64,000 nucleotides of DNA from Zavarzinia compransoris (GTDB taxonomy: Bacteria; Pseudomonadota; Alphaproteobacteria; Zavarziniales; Zavarziniaceae), in assembly GCF_003173055.1 (NCBI RefSeq), contig NZ_QGLF01000003.1, positions 413,356-477,355 on the forward strand, in the 5' to 3' direction. Of the stretch, positions 1-11,823 are shown in pieces. The notes beneath the pieces are model-generated. The model did no database searches, was not told the origin of the DNA, and saw only the letters and a list, made by a program, of their open reading frames with translations. The position numbers and the translations under genes are program-made. How positions within the stretch are numbered: the stretch's first letter is position 1; every line of letters begins with the position of its first letter.

Positions 1-136
1 TTTTACCATCAAGGGGCAAGGCTTCGTCCGGCCCGTTGCCGCCCCGGCGGGGCCTTGGCGGTTATGGCGGTTTCGGCCTTCGGGGGCGGTGATTTTCTTC
101 ATCGCCCGGTGGGGTGCGGGCTGGCAGGATCGGATC

Positions 137-562
137 ATGACGCGCATGGCTTTTCTTTTCGAGGTGTTGGGCTTCGGCCTGGTGGCGGCGCTGGTCGCCT
201 GGGTCGTCTATTCGCTCCGCGGCCAGGCGGCGGTGGAGATGCCGTCCTGGCTGTCCGTCTATGCCGGGGTTGCCGCCGCCGCCGTCTGGTCGGCGCTGGT
301 CCGGCGGGAGGGGCGGGTTCGCCTGTCCGTCGCCGCCCTGGCCGGGGTCTTGTCCGTGGTGGCGGCCCATGTCCTCGGGACCGTGGTCATCACCCTGGCC
401 GGGGCGATCGACCGGGGGCCGGAATTCGTCGGCCTGGGCACCGGGCTGCTGCTCTTCGCCCTGCTGGCCCTGGTGCTGACCGCGCATCAGACCCTGCCGC
501 CGGCGATCGCTGCGGCCCTGGCCTTTGCCCTGGCCAGCCGGCTCTGGCGCCGGCGGCTGTGA
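137..562 (+). CDS. Small polytopic membrane protein, paralogue 1 of 3
   Basis: Function not recognised. The 141-residue product is almost entirely hydrophobic, with about four predicted membrane helices and a basic C-terminus (SRLWRRRL). I place the start at ATG 137 rather than GTG 89 because the N-terminus then matches the next gene (MTRMAFLFEVLGFGL against MTRFAFILEALGFAL). The next gene has exactly the same length and helix layout, so the two look like tandem duplicates. The 136 bases before it show no gene that I can support. An inner-membrane location is inferred from composition only. Confidence 0.72.
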   Translation: MTRMAFLFEVLGFGLVAALVAWVVYSLRGQAAVEMPSWLSVYAGVAAAAVWSALVRREGRVRLSVAALAGVLSVVAAHVLGTVVITLAGAIDRGPEFVGLGTGLLLFALLALVLTAHQTLPPAIAAALAFALASRLWRRRL

Positions 563-606
563 CGTTCCTCATCGCCGCCCGTGCTCGCTTGTGACAGTCT
601 GGCGCC

Positions 607-1032
607 ATGACTCGCTTCGCCTTCATCCTGGAAGCCCTGGGCTTCGCCCTGCTCGCCGCAGCGGTGGCGGCGGGTTTCGCCGCCAATAACGGCGATCTGG
701 AAAGCGGCCTCCACTGGTGGCTGGCGCTGGTGACCGGCAGTGCCGGCTTGCCCATCTGGCTGATGGTCCATTCGGCGCGGGGCCGGGTGCATCTCGGCAT
801 GGCCGTCCTGGCCGGGGTCCTGACGGTATTGGCCGCCTATGGCCTCGGGGCCCTGGTCGCGGGCGTGCTGGTCGCGTGGGATGCGGGCGTGCCGCTGACC
901 GCCATGGTGGGCGGGGTGGCGGGCTTCGCCATGTTCGGCCTGCTGCTGACCGGGATCGTGACCCTGCCCCTCGGGGCGCTGTTCGCGGTCGCCTATGGCG
1001 CCGCCTGCCGGTTGTGGCGTTCCCCCGGCTGA
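607..1032 (+). CDS. Small polytopic membrane protein, paralogue 2 of 3
   Basis: Function not recognised. This 141-residue protein has about four hydrophobic helices and is collinear with the preceding gene: same length, same N-terminal pattern and the shared internal stretch GRV-L-A-LAGVL. It lies 44 bases downstream of that gene and its stop overlaps the next start (TGATG), which points to a translationally coupled three-gene unit. The C-terminus ends CRLWRSPG, echoing the RLWRR ends of its two neighbours. Tandem duplication followed by divergence is my inference. Confidence 0.75.
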   Translation: MTRFAFILEALGFALLAAAVAAGFAANNGDLESGLHWWLALVTGSAGLPIWLMVHSARGRVHLGMAVLAGVLTVLAAYGLGALVAGVLVAWDAGVPLTAMVGGVAGFAMFGLLLTGIVTLPLGALFAVAYGAACRLWRSPG

Positions 1033-1523
1033 TGCCCGTGCGGCGGGGGCGGCGTCACGGGCTGGAAGCCGCGCTCTATGCCGGATTGATGGCCGGCCTT
1101 GTCGCCGCTCTCCTCTGGGTCGTGTTCGAGCGGGCGGACAGGCCGTGGCGGCCGGGTGCCGAGGCCGATCCGGGCCGGCTGCTGCGGGGGGCGGCCTGCG
1201 CCTTCGTCGCCGCCTTCGCCCTGTGGCGGGGACAGGCGAAGCCGTCCGGCCCGGTCGACTGGGGCGAGGCGGTGAAGATCGGCTTGCTGGCCACGCTGGT
1301 GGGGCATGTCCTGTTCTTCCTCGCCTTCTATGCCGGCAGATTGGCGGAAGCCTGGGGCCAGCCGCGGTTTCAGGAGGTGCTGGGCGACCTCCACCTGATG
1401 CTGCTGATGGTGCCGCTGTCTTTCATCGTCACGGAATTACTCGTCCTCGTGCCGGCGATCCTCTTGACCCTGGCTTTCGCCGGCCTGTCCCGGCTGTGGC
1501 GACGCCACGACCTCGGCGGGTGA
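1032..1523 (+). CDS. Polytopic membrane protein, paralogue 3 of 3
   Basis: Function not recognised. The start is ATG 1032, overlapping the previous stop by one base. The product has 163 residues: a short basic N-terminus (MPVRRGRRHGLEAA), about four membrane helices and a C-terminus SRLWRRHDLGG like the two upstream paralogues. It is longer than they are because of a loop of about 25 residues after the first helix. Its last 87 bases overlap, tail to tail, the 3' end of the minus-strand gene that follows xerC, so in that stretch both strands appear to be coding. Confidence 0.72.
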   Translation: MPVRRGRRHGLEAALYAGLMAGLVAALLWVVFERADRPWRPGAEADPGRLLRGAACAFVAAFALWRGQAKPSGPVDWGEAVKIGLLATLVGHVLFFLAFYAGRLAEAWGQPRFQEVLGDLHLMLLMVPLSFIVTELLVLVPAILLTLAFAGLSRLWRRHDLGG

Positions 1524-1877
1524 CGGCGGGGGGCCGACGCCGTTCCAGGCGAGTGGCCGGGCGTTGGGGGAACGCAGATGCGTCCGCCGGCCCTTGTCGA
1601 CTTCGTAGTCGCGGGGGCCGCCGTGGGAGCAGACCGGCTCGGCATAGCCCGCCTCGGCCAGGGGCGCGGCAAGGATGCGCCGGGCCTCGGGCCCGGTATT
1701 CTCGTAAGTGACGGTGATCAGGTCGGTGATGAACAGGGTGTCTCCCGTCTGCGACCAGCAATAGTAATAGCTGGGCGGCCGGAAGATCGGATCGCCGTAG
1801 AACAGCAGCCCGAGGACGATCACGAACAGCAGGCGCCCGCCATATCCTTCCGGCAATGACGGCAGCCGCAGCCTCAT
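1437..1877 (-). CDS. Hypothetical protein coupled to xerC
   Basis: Function not recognised. The 146-residue product starts with a basic segment and one hydrophobic helix (LLFVIVLGLLFYG, roughly residues 16-28), then an aromatic soluble region with two cysteines (YYYCW and PVCSHGG). A single-pass or exported protein with a periplasmic domain is the likely reading. Support for the gene is its ATGA overlap with the xerC stop, a sign of translational coupling. The last 29 residues, rich in Pro, Glu and Gln, are encoded opposite the end of the preceding plus-strand membrane gene and may be poorly conserved. Confidence 0.62.
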   Translation of the reverse strand: MRLRLPSLPEGYGGRLLFVIVLGLLFYGDPIFRPPSYYYCWSQTGDTLFITDLITVTYENTGPEARRILAAPLAEAGYAEPVCSHGGPRDYEVDKGRRTHLRSPNARPLAWNGVGPPPSPAEVVASPQPGQAGESQGQEDRRHEDE

Positions 1878-2848
1878 CCCCTGGCCCTCGGGTGGGCGTC
1901 GGCATAGGCGGCGAGCAGGCGGGCGGTATCGACCTCGGTATAGCGCTGGGTGGTGGACAGGCTGGCGTGGCCGAGCAATTCCTGGATCGTGCGCAGGTCG
2001 CCGCCCGCGCCCAGCAGATGGGTGGCGAAGGAATGGCGGAGCGCATGGGGCGTCGCATCGGCGGAGAGGCCGAGGGCGCCGCGCAAGGTTTCCATGCAGC
2101 GCTGCACGATGCGGGGCGACAGCGGCCCGCCCTTGGCGCCGACGAACAGGGGCCCCGCCGCCGGCAGCGGGTAGGGGCAGAGGGCGAGGTAGCGCTCGAC
2201 CGAGGCGCCAAGCGCCGGCAGCACCGGCACCAGCCGCTCCTTGTTGCCCTTGCCGGTGATGCGCAGCATGTCGCGGAACGGCACGTCGCGGCGCTTCAGG
2301 CCCAGCGCTTCCGAAATGCGCAGCCCGCAGCCGTAGAGGAGGGCGAGCACCGCCTCGTCCCGCGCCGCGATCCAGGGCTCGGCCGCGAGGCTGCCCGCCT
2401 CGTCCACCGTGGCCAGGGCGGCGGCGGCGGTCAGCGGCCGGGGCACGCCATGGGGCCGCTTGGGCGCCTTGACGGCCAGGGCGGCGGCATTCTGGCCGTG
2501 GCCCTGGCGGTCGAGATGGCGAAAGAAATGGCGCAGCGCCGAAAGGCCGCGGGCGGCGGAGGCCGGGCCGATACCCTCGCCCCGGCGGCGGGCCTGGAAG
2601 GCGCGGAAGTCGCGCGGCCCGAGCGCCAGCAGGGCGGCGATATCGGGCACCTCGCCCCGATGCTCGGCGATGAAGGCGAGGAATTGGCGCAGGTCCCGGG
2701 CATAGCCGTCGATCGTGTGCTCGGCGGCGCGGCGCTCCGCCCGCAGGTGGCGCAGCCAGTCGGCGACGGCCCGGGCAAGGTCCGGCGCCGCCGCCAGCAG
2801 GGCAGGCGGCGGCGGGGCCGGGGTCAGGCCTGGGCCAGGCGCAGCCAA
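1874..2848 (-). CDS. xerC: Tyrosine recombinase XerC
   Basis: Site-specific recombinase that resolves chromosome dimers at dif, normally with XerD and under FtsK control. The N-terminal SAM-like core-binding domain spans about residues 25-115. The catalytic domain carries all six active-site residues: R177 (GCGLRISE), K200 (TGKGNKE), H268 and R271 (HALRHSF), H294 (LLGHASL) and Y303 (QRYTEVD). I take TTG 2848 as the start, giving 324 residues with a proline-rich leader and a 25-base overlap with DUF484; there is no ATG or GTG near the domain start, so the exact start is uncertain. A DUF484-xerC pair is a familiar proteobacterial arrangement. The downstream hypothetical gene overlaps its stop. 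Confidence 0.93.
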   Translation of the reverse strand: MAAPGPGLTPAPPPPALLAAAPDLARAVADWLRHLRAERRAAEHTIDGYARDLRQFLAFIAEHRGEVPDIAALLALGPRDFRAFQARRRGEGIGPASAARGLSALRHFFRHLDRQGHGQNAAALAVKAPKRPHGVPRPLTAAAALATVDEAGSLAAEPWIAARDEAVLALLYGCGLRISEALGLKRRDVPFRDMLRITGKGNKERLVPVLPALGASVERYLALCPYPLPAAGPLFVGAKGGPLSPRIVQRCMETLRGALGLSADATPHALRHSFATHLLGAGGDLRTIQELLGHASLSTTQRYTEVDTARLLAAYADAHPRARG

Positions 2849-3618
2849 AGCTGGATCACCCGTTCGACCACCAGGGCCAGGAAATGCAGCAACTCGCCGC
2901 CCTGGCCCTCGTCGTATTTGTCGGGGTCGCGGCTGCCCAGGGCCAGCAGGCCGACCGGCCCGTCGCCGAGGTCGAGGCGGGCGAAGGCCTGGCTCTGGAC
3001 CAGGGGGGCGGCGGGGCCGAACAGGGTGCCGTCGTCGAAGGCGCCGCTGGCGAGGCGGATCGCCTGCCCCTCGCCCAGCAGGGCATCGACCGTGCCGGGC
3101 ACGACCAGCTGCAGGTTCGGCAGGTCCGGCGCGTCCTCCATGCCCTCGCCCTCGAGGCAGAGGGTGACGACATCGATGCCCAGCACCGGCGCCAGGTCCT
3201 GGGTGATCGCGTGGATCGCCTCCTCGAAGCTGGCGGCTTCGAGGAGGAGGAGGATCGCCTCCTGCACCAGGCCCTGGGCCGAGACATTGGCCCGGGCGGC
3301 CGTGATCACCTCGGACTGGAAGTGGCGGAGGCGGGCATTGTCGGTGCGCAGCCGCTCGACCAGGGCGCGCTGGAAATCGACCACCTTGTCGCCGTCGGCG
3401 TCGCTGCGCGGCGGCAGGGCCTGATGCTCCAGGAGATCGGCATTGCGGGCGAGAAAGCCCGGATGCGCCATCAGGTAGCCGCGCACCTCGGTCGAGGTGA
3501 GCCGGCGCCTGGCCGGGGCGGGCGCCGGTTCCGCCTTCGCCGCCGTCTCGGGGGTCGCCGCCTCGGGGGTGGCGGTCTCGGGGGTGGCGTCTTCCGGCTG
3601 TTCCGTGGTCTTCGACAA
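2824..3618 (-). CDS. DUF484 family protein
   Basis: Protein of unknown biochemical role from the DUF484 family, which folds like a GAF sensor domain and commonly sits next to xerC. The 264 residues comprise a disordered leader rich in Thr, Pro, Glu and Ala with repeats of the type ATPE, a helical segment starting near LTSTEVRGYLMAHPGFL, a coiled stretch around the FQSEV region, and a GAF-like core to the C-terminus. The start is TTG 3618, preceded by AAGGA and only 11 bases beyond the transaldolase stop; no ATG fits as well. The chain fsa-DUF484-xerC-hypothetical looks like one transcript. Confidence 0.86.
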   Translation of the reverse strand: MSKTTEQPEDATPETATPEAATPETAAKAEPAPAPARRRLTSTEVRGYLMAHPGFLARNADLLEHQALPPRSDADGDKVVDFQRALVERLRTDNARLRHFQSEVITAARANVSAQGLVQEAILLLLEAASFEEAIHAITQDLAPVLGIDVVTLCLEGEGMEDAPDLPNLQLVVPGTVDALLGEGQAIRLASGAFDDGTLFGPAAPLVQSQAFARLDLGDGPVGLLALGSRDPDKYDEGQGGELLHFLALVVERVIQLWLRLAQA

Positions 3619-3629
3619 GGCGGAGGTCC

Positions 3630-4286
3630 TTAAAGGATCGACTGGCCGGTCTTGGCCCAATCGGCCAGGAAGGCGTCGAGGCCGCGGTCGGTGAGCGGAT
3701 GATTGGCCAGCGCCCGCAGCACGGACGGCGGCAGGGTGGCGACATCGGCCCCGAGCTTGGCCGAATCGATGACATGGCGCGGGTGGCGGACCGAGGCGAC
3801 CAGGATCTCGGTCGTCAGCGCCTCGTAATTGTCGTAGATCTGGCGGATCTCGGCGATCAGGTCCATGCCGTCGGTGGCGATGTCGTCGAGCCGGCCGACG
3901 AAGGGCGAGATGAAGGCGGCACCGGCCTTGGCCGCCAGCAGGGCCTGGGCGGACGAGAAGCACAGGGTGACATTGACCATGACGCCGTCGTCCGACAGGG
4001 CCTTGCAGGTCTTGAGCCCGGCCCAGGTCAGCGGCACCTTCACCGCGACATTGGTCGCGAGCTTGGCCAGCTTGCGGCCCTCGGTCAGCATGGTGTCGAA
4101 ATCGGTCGCGGTCACCTCGGCCGAGACGGGGCCCGGCACCACCTCGCAGATCTCGGCGATGACGTCGAGGATGTTGCGGCCCGACTTGGCGATCAGGCTG
4201 GGGTTGGTGGTCACCCCATCGACCATGCCGGTCGAGGCAAGATCCTTGATTTCACGCACGTCGGCGGTGTCGATGAAGAACTTCAT
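3630..4286 (-). CDS. Transaldolase / fructose-6-phosphate aldolase family
   Basis: Small transaldolase-family TIM-barrel enzyme of 218 residues, expected to act in the cytoplasm on sugar phosphates of the non-oxidative pentose phosphate pathway. Family marks are the N-terminal [13 protein letters not shown], the [11 protein letters not shown] loop and the Schiff-base lysine in VAVKVPLTW (about residue 85), followed by [20 protein letters not shown]. The short form is shared by transaldolase subfamily 3B and fructose-6-phosphate aldolase, and sequence alone does not settle which reaction it performs. It heads the DUF484-xerC unit and is divergent from priA across a 102-base gap holding both promoters. 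Confidence 0.9.
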   Translation of the reverse strand: MKFFIDTADVREIKDLASTGMVDGVTTNPSLIAKSGRNILDVIAEICEVVPGPVSAEVTATDFDTMLTEGRKLAKLATNVAVKVPLTWAGLKTCKALSDDGVMVNVTLCFSSAQALLAAKAGAAFISPFVGRLDDIATDGMDLIAEIRQIYDNYEALTTEILVASVRHPRHVIDSAKLGADVATLPPSVLRALANHPLTDRGLDAFLADWAKTGQSIL

Positions 4287-4388
4287 TTATCGGGTTTCCG
4301 CTGGGATGGTCGTATGGGAAAAGGCGGACATGGCCCGAATCGCACGCTGCGGTCCGCACCCCCTGGCCCTTTCCGGCGACTATAGACC

Positions 4389-6557
4389 ATGAGCTTGCCG
4401 CAGCGCATTCCCGTTCTCGTCACCCTGCCGTTTCCGGGGCCGCTGGACTATGCCCCGCCCGGCGGCGCCGTGCCGCCGCCGGGTACTTTCGTCGACGTGC
4501 CGCTCGGTCCCCGGCGGGTGACCGGGGTGGTCTGGGACGGCGCGGGCGAAGGGATCGTCGCCGCCGCGAAGCTGCGCCCCATCGCCCTGGTCCACGACTG
4601 GCCGGCGATGACGGCGAAGGCGCGCCGCTTTCTCGACTGGATGGCGGGATATACGATGGCGCCGCCGGGCATGGTGCTGCGCCATTTCGCCAATGCCGCC
4701 AACAATGATGCGGCGGCCCCGGTCACCGGCTATGCCCCGACCGGGCGCCAGCCCGACCGGGTGACGCCGGCGCGGAAGGCCGTGCTCGAGCTTCTTGCCG
4801 CCGAGGGCGCCCTGGCCCCGGCCGCCATCCTGGCCGCGACCGGGGTGACTTCGGGGGTGCTGCGCGGCCTCGTCGACGGCGGCGCGCTGCGGCCCGTCGC
4901 GCTGGCCGCGCCGCCGGCGCCGCGGCCCGATCCGGATTTCGCCCTGCCGGCCCTGTCCGAGGGGCAGGCCGCGGTCGCCGGGGAATTGACGGCGGCGGTC
5001 GGCGCCGGGGGCTATCGCGCCTTCCTGCTCGACGGCGTCACCGGCTCGGGCAAGACCGAGGTCTATCTCGAAGCCATCGCCACGGCACTCCGTTCCGGGC
5101 GGCAGGCCCTGGTGCTGCTGCCGGAAATCGCGCTGACGGCGGGCCTGTTGGAGCGGTTCGCCGCGCGTTTCGGCGTCGCCCCCGCGGTCTGGCATTCGGA
5201 CCTGACGCCGGCCGCGCGGCGCCGGGTCTGGCGCGGCGTGGCGGCGGGCGCGGTCGGGCTGGTGATCGGGGCGCGCTCCGCCCTGTTCCTGCCCTTCGCC
5301 GATCTCGGCGTCATCATCGTCGACGAGGAACACGACCAGGGCTTCAAGCAGGACGACGGCGTCGCCTATCACGGCCGCGACATGGCTGTGGTGCGCGCCA
5401 CCATCGAGGATTGCCCGATCGTCCTGGCCAGCGCCACCCCCAGCCTGGAGACCCTGGCCAATGTCGAGGCCGGGCGCTATCGCCGCCTGGTGCTGCCGGA
5501 ACGGCACGGCGGCGCCATGCTGCCCGAGGTGCAGATCGTCGACATGCGGGCCAATGCGCCGGAGCGGGGCAATTTCCTCTCCCCCGTCCTGACCCGGGCG
5601 ATGGCGGAATGCCTGGCCCGGGGCGAGCAGAGCCTGCTGTTCCTGAACCGCCGGGGCTATGCCCCCCTGACACTGTGCCGGCATTGCGGGCATCGCATCG
5701 AATGCCCGAACTGCACCGCCTGGCTGGTCGAGCACCGCAACCGCCGGCAATTGGAATGCCATCACTGCGGCCATATCGTGCCGAAGCCCCACGCCTGCCC
5801 CGAATGCGGTGAGGAGGACAGTCTCGTCGCCTGCGGCCCGGGGGTGGAGCGGATCGACGAGGAAGTGGCGAATATTCTGCCCCAGGCCCGGCGCCTGATT
5901 CTCGCCTCCGACACGCTGGGCGGGCCCTTGGCGCTGGCGGCCGCCTTCGATGCGATCGCGGCCCGCGAGGTCGATGTGGTGATCGGCACCCAGATCGTCG
6001 CCAAGGGGCATCATTTTCCCTTTCTCACCCTGGTCGGCGTGGTCGATGCCGATCTCGGCCTCGACGGCGGCGACCTCCGCGCGGGCGAGCGTATCTTCCA
6101 ATTGACCACCCAGGTGGTCGGCCGCGCCGGCCGGGGCGAGCGGCCGGGCCGGGCCCTGATCCAGAGCTTCGATCCCGAGGCCGGCGTGATCCGGGCGATC
6201 GCCCGCAACGACCGCGACGGTTTCGTCGCCGCCGAACAGGCGGCGCGCAAGCGCCACGGCCTGCCGCCCTACGGCCGGCTGGTGGCGATCATCCTGTCGG
6301 GGCCCGACCAGGGCGAGGTGATGACCATCGGCCGGCACCTCGCCCGCACCGCGCCCCGCGATATCGAGGGTTTCGACGTCCTGGGCCCGGCGCCGGCACC
6401 CTTGAGCCTGCTGCGCGGCCGCCACCGGGTGCGCCTGCTGGTCCGCGCCCCCCGGCGCCTGAACGTGCAGGCGGTGCTGCGCCCCTGGCTCGACGCGGCG
6501 CCGGTGCCCGGCCGGGTCAGGATGCAGGTGGACGTCGACCCCTATCACTTCATGTAG
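4389..6557 (+). CDS. priA: Primosomal helicase PriA
   Basis: Superfamily 2 3'-5' helicase that reloads the replisome at stalled or repaired forks. The 722 residues include an N-terminal DNA-binding region, Walker A GVTGSGKT (216-223), the DEEH box (312-315) and, inside the helicase, eight cysteines in four CxxC pairs (C430/433, C439/442, C457/460, C470/473) that bind two zinc ions in known PriA. The C-terminal domain ends in MQVDVDPYHFM. The ATG start gives the usual PriA beginning. In many alphaproteobacteria priA lies near the F1 ATP synthase operon, as it does here. Confidence 0.97.
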   Translation: MSLPQRIPVLVTLPFPGPLDYAPPGGAVPPPGTFVDVPLGPRRVTGVVWDGAGEGIVAAAKLRPIALVHDWPAMTAKARRFLDWMAGYTMAPPGMVLRHFANAANNDAAAPVTGYAPTGRQPDRVTPARKAVLELLAAEGALAPAAILAATGVTSGVLRGLVDGGALRPVALAAPPAPRPDPDFALPALSEGQAAVAGELTAAVGAGGYRAFLLDGVTGSGKTEVYLEAIATALRSGRQALVLLPEIALTAGLLERFAARFGVAPAVWHSDLTPAARRRVWRGVAAGAVGLVIGARSALFLPFADLGVIIVDEEHDQGFKQDDGVAYHGRDMAVVRATIEDCPIVLASATPSLETLANVEAGRYRRLVLPERHGGAMLPEVQIVDMRANAPERGNFLSPVLTRAMAECLARGEQSLLFLNRRGYAPLTLCRHCGHRIECPNCTAWLVEHRNRRQLECHHCGHIVPKPHACPECGEEDSLVACGPGVERIDEEVANILPQARRLILASDTLGGPLALAAAFDAIAAREVDVVIGTQIVAKGHHFPFLTLVGVVDADLGLDGGDLRAGERIFQLTTQVVGRAGRGERPGRALIQSFDPEAGVIRAIARNDRDGFVAAEQAARKRHGLPPYGRLVAIILSGPDQGEVMTIGRHLARTAPRDIEGFDVLGPAPAPLSLLRGRHRVRLLVRAPRRLNVQAVLRPWLDAAPVPGRVRMQVDVDPYHFM

Positions 6558-6575
6558 GCGCTGGAAGGAAGGACC

Positions 6576-7055
6576 ATGACCCTGATTCGCGCAGCCCGGC
6601 CCGGGGACGAGGCGCATTGGCGCCGGCTTTGGGCCGCTTATTGCGCCTTCTACCGCAGTGCGGTGCCGGACGCGGTGACCGCGACCACCTGGGGCCGGAT
6701 TCTCGATCCCCTGGCGCCGGTCTTCTGCCTGGTGGCGGAACACGGGGGCGGGGTCGCCGGTTTCGCGGTCTGCGTCGTTCATGCCCGCACCTGGTCGATC
6801 GAGCCGATCGTCTATCTCGAAGATCTCTATGTCGATGAAACGGTCCGGGGCGGCGGGGTCGGCTTCGCCCTGATCGAGGGCCTGAAGGCGGAGGCCCGGC
6901 GCCGGGGCGCCGGCCAGCTCTACTGGCACACGGAAGGCGACAATCGGGCCGCGCGCCGGCTCTACGACCGATTCCGGCCGGCGGACGGCTATGTCCGCTA
7001 CCGGCTCGATCTTCCGGGCATTGGAGATTCGGATGAGAGCGGCATTCCCGCTTGA
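6576..7055 (+). CDS. GNAT family N-acetyltransferase
   Basis: Acetyl-CoA-dependent N-acetyltransferase of 159 residues; the substrate is not evident. GNAT marks are the N-terminal MTLIRAARPGDEAHWRRLW, the strand IVYLEDLYVDETVRGGGVGFALI carrying the acetyl-CoA pyrophosphate loop (a variant of R/QxxGxG/A, here RGGGVG), and the C-terminal HTEGDNRAARRLYDRF motif. It starts 18 bases after priA with GGAAGGA ahead of the ATG, so it is probably cotranscribed with priA. The nearest well-known type is the small diamine or aminoglycoside acetyltransferase-like group, but that is only a resemblance. Confidence 0.88.
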   Translation: MTLIRAARPGDEAHWRRLWAAYCAFYRSAVPDAVTATTWGRILDPLAPVFCLVAEHGGGVAGFAVCVVHARTWSIEPIVYLEDLYVDETVRGGGVGFALIEGLKAEARRRGAGQLYWHTEGDNRAARRLYDRFRPADGYVRYRLDLPGIGDSDESGIPA

Positions 7056-7362
7056 AAAATGCCGCGTCCTCCCCTGCAATGCCCTCGGCGTCCGGGGATG
7101 GCGCCTTGAGTTCCGCGCGTGTCGGGTGGGGGTCTTGCGTCGCTAAGACCATGGTCGAATCTGCGGTCATTTTTATGCCGCAAATTGCGCCTTAGACCAT
7201 TTTGACGCGGCCCATACGGTTGCGGCGCATCAAGGCCTGTGGTACGAGACGCCTGCTTCAGCGGGCGGGGTCTGTGCGCGCATTCTTTGCGCCCAACTTC
7301 GCTTTGAGATTTCAACGGCTTAGAGGTGGCCCCTTAGGGGCGGCTGCCCGGGGGCAAGGGTC
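7056..7362 (+). promoter_or_regulatory. Leader and promoter region of the ATP synthase operon
   Basis: This 307-base gap has no convincing gene. It contains nested inverted repeats: GGTCTT/AAGACC (7131-7136 and 7145-7150), overlapping the 10-base palindrome GACCATGGTC (7147-7156), then a bulged hairpin TGCGGTCAT/ATGCCGCA (7162-7170 and 7175-7182). The word TAGACCAT recurs at 7193. The region is clearly less GC-rich than the flanking genes, as expected for a promoter with a long leader. I cannot assign -35 and -10 boxes with confidence. Confidence 0.45.
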
Positions 7363-7922
7363 TTGGCAACCTCATCTTCGACGCTCGCGCAAATCGGCGG
7401 CCGCTATGCCGGCGCCCTGTTCGACCTGTCGTCCGGGCGCGGCGTGCTCGACGCGGTCGCGGCCGATCTGGAAACGATCGGCGCGCTGCTCGCGGAATCG
7501 CCCGAACTGGTCGCCTTCATCCGCAGCCCGCTGCGCAAGCGCGAAGAGCAGGGCAAGGTCTTCAGGACCCTGCTGGGCCAGGCCGGCGTCGGTCCCTTCG
7601 CCACTCATTTCGTCCTGCTGCTGGCGAAGAACGGGCGCCTGTTCGCCCTGCCCGCCGCGCTCAGCGCCTTCAAGGAGCTGCTGGCCAAGGCCCGCGGCGA
7701 GGTGACGGCGGCCGTCACCTCGGCCGAGCCGCTGAGCTTCGCCCAGGAAGAACAGCTCAAATCCGAATTGTCTCGCCTCGTCGGCAAGACTGTCCTGATC
7801 GATGCCAAGGTCGATCAAAGCCTCCTCGGCGGCCTCATCGTGCGCGTTGGTTCGCGCCAGATTGACGGCAGCCTCAAGACCAAGCTGGACCGCCTGTCGG
7901 TCGCATTGAAGGGGAATGCATA

Positions 7923-7923
<1 letters not shown>
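7363..7923 (+). CDS. atpH: F1F0 ATP synthase delta subunit
   Basis: Delta subunit of the F1 sector, part of the peripheral stalk that holds the alpha3-beta3 head to the F0 b subunits at the inner membrane. The 186 residues show the OSCP/delta pattern: N-terminal helical bundle ([13 protein letters not shown]), a central hinge, and the C-terminal signature [23 protein letters not shown] ending [16 protein letters not shown]. The start is TTG 7363 after a GGGGGCAAGGG purine run; no ATG or GTG gives a better N-terminus. Its stop overlaps the atpA ATG by one base (TAATG). It is the first gene of atpHAGDC. Confidence 0.96.
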
Positions 7924-9452
<1,529 letters not shown>

Positions 9453-9478
9453 GCCCGGCAGCATAAGGGACAGCGGCG

Positions 9479-10366
9479 ATGCCGAGCTTGAAAGACTTGA
9501 AGCTGCGCATTAACAGCGTCAAGTCGACCCAGAAGATCACCAAGGCCATGAAGATGGTCGCGGCGTCCAAACTGCGCCGCGCCCAGGAGGCCGCGGAGGC
9601 TGCCCGTCCCTATGCCGCGCGCATGGAACAGGTGCTGGCCTCCCTGGCTGCCGGCGTGACCATCACCGAGGACATGCCGAAGCTCCTCACCGGCACGGGC
9701 AAGGACCAGGTTCACCTCCTGGTCGTCGCCACGGCGGAACGGGGCCTTTGCGGCGGCTTCAATTCGTCGATCGTGCGTCTCGCCCGCCAGCGCATCCAGG
9801 CGCTGCAGGCCGAGGGCAAGACGGTGAAGGTGCTGTGCGTCGGCCGCAAGGGCCGCGACGCCCTGCGCCGCGACTATGCCAAGCTGATCATCGAGACGGT
9901 GGAAGTCGCGGGCGGGATCCGCAAGCAGGGCTTCCCGATCGCCGCCGCGATCGCGGACAAGCTGTTCGCGCTCTATGACGCCGGCGAATTCGACGTCGCC
10001 ACCGTCTTCTACGCCCAGTTCAAGAGCGTGATCGCCCAGATCCCGACCGCCCAGCAGATCATTCCGGCGGCCCTGCCGGAAGGCGAGGGCAATGGTCCGG
10101 ACCTGAAGGGCGCGATCTTCACCTTCGAGCCGGGCGAGGAGGAAATCCTCGAAGCCCTGCTGCCGCGCAATGTGGCGGTGCAGATCTACCGGGCCCTGCT
10201 CGAGAATGCGGCCTCCGAAGAAGGCTCCCGCATGAGCGCCATGGACAATGCGACCCGCAACGCGGGCGACATGATCAACCGTCTGACGCTGACCTACAAC
10301 CGGACCCGTCAGGCTGCGATCACCAAGGAACTGATCGAAATTATCTCGGGCGCCGAGGCGCTCTGA
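9479..10366 (+). CDS. atpG: F1F0 ATP synthase gamma subunit
   Basis: Gamma subunit, the rotating central shaft of F1. The 295-residue product has the two long terminal helices of the coiled coil: N-terminal [36 protein letters not shown] region (about residues 1-50) and C-terminal [21 protein letters not shown] to [16 protein letters not shown]. The middle Rossmann-like part begins with [16 protein letters not shown]. In many alphaproteobacteria gamma is partnered by the inhibitor zeta, which is not encoded here. The start has the typical spacing after atpA and the gene is followed after 24 bases by atpD. Confidence 0.98.
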   Translation: MPSLKDLKLRINSVKSTQKITKAMKMVAASKLRRAQEAAEAARPYAARMEQVLASLAAGVTITEDMPKLLTGTGKDQVHLLVVATAERGLCGGFNSSIVRLARQRIQALQAEGKTVKVLCVGRKGRDALRRDYAKLIIETVEVAGGIRKQGFPIAAAIADKLFALYDAGEFDVATVFYAQFKSVIAQIPTAQQIIPAALPEGEGNGPDLKGAIFTFEPGEEEILEALLPRNVAVQIYRALLENAASEEGSRMSAMDNATRNAGDMINRLTLTYNRTRQAAITKELIEIISGAEAL

Positions 10367-10378
10367 GGACCAGGATAG

Positions 10379-11812
<1,434 letters not shown>

Positions 11813-11823
11813 GGATAGAGACA

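Noticed and set aside
1874-2848. XerC as an integrase of a mobile element
   Set aside because: It pairs with DUF484 in the conserved housekeeping order and has no neighbouring phage or cargo genes.
4380-7079. An 899-residue open frame on the minus strand opposite priA
   Set aside because: Shadow of priA and the GNAT gene; composition is that of antisense codons in high-GC DNA (many His, Gln, Arg, Gly).
6550-7315. Minus-strand frames upstream of the atp operon
   Set aside because: They overlap the GNAT gene and the leader, have no motif and no ribosome site, and differ in frame; taken as chance frames.
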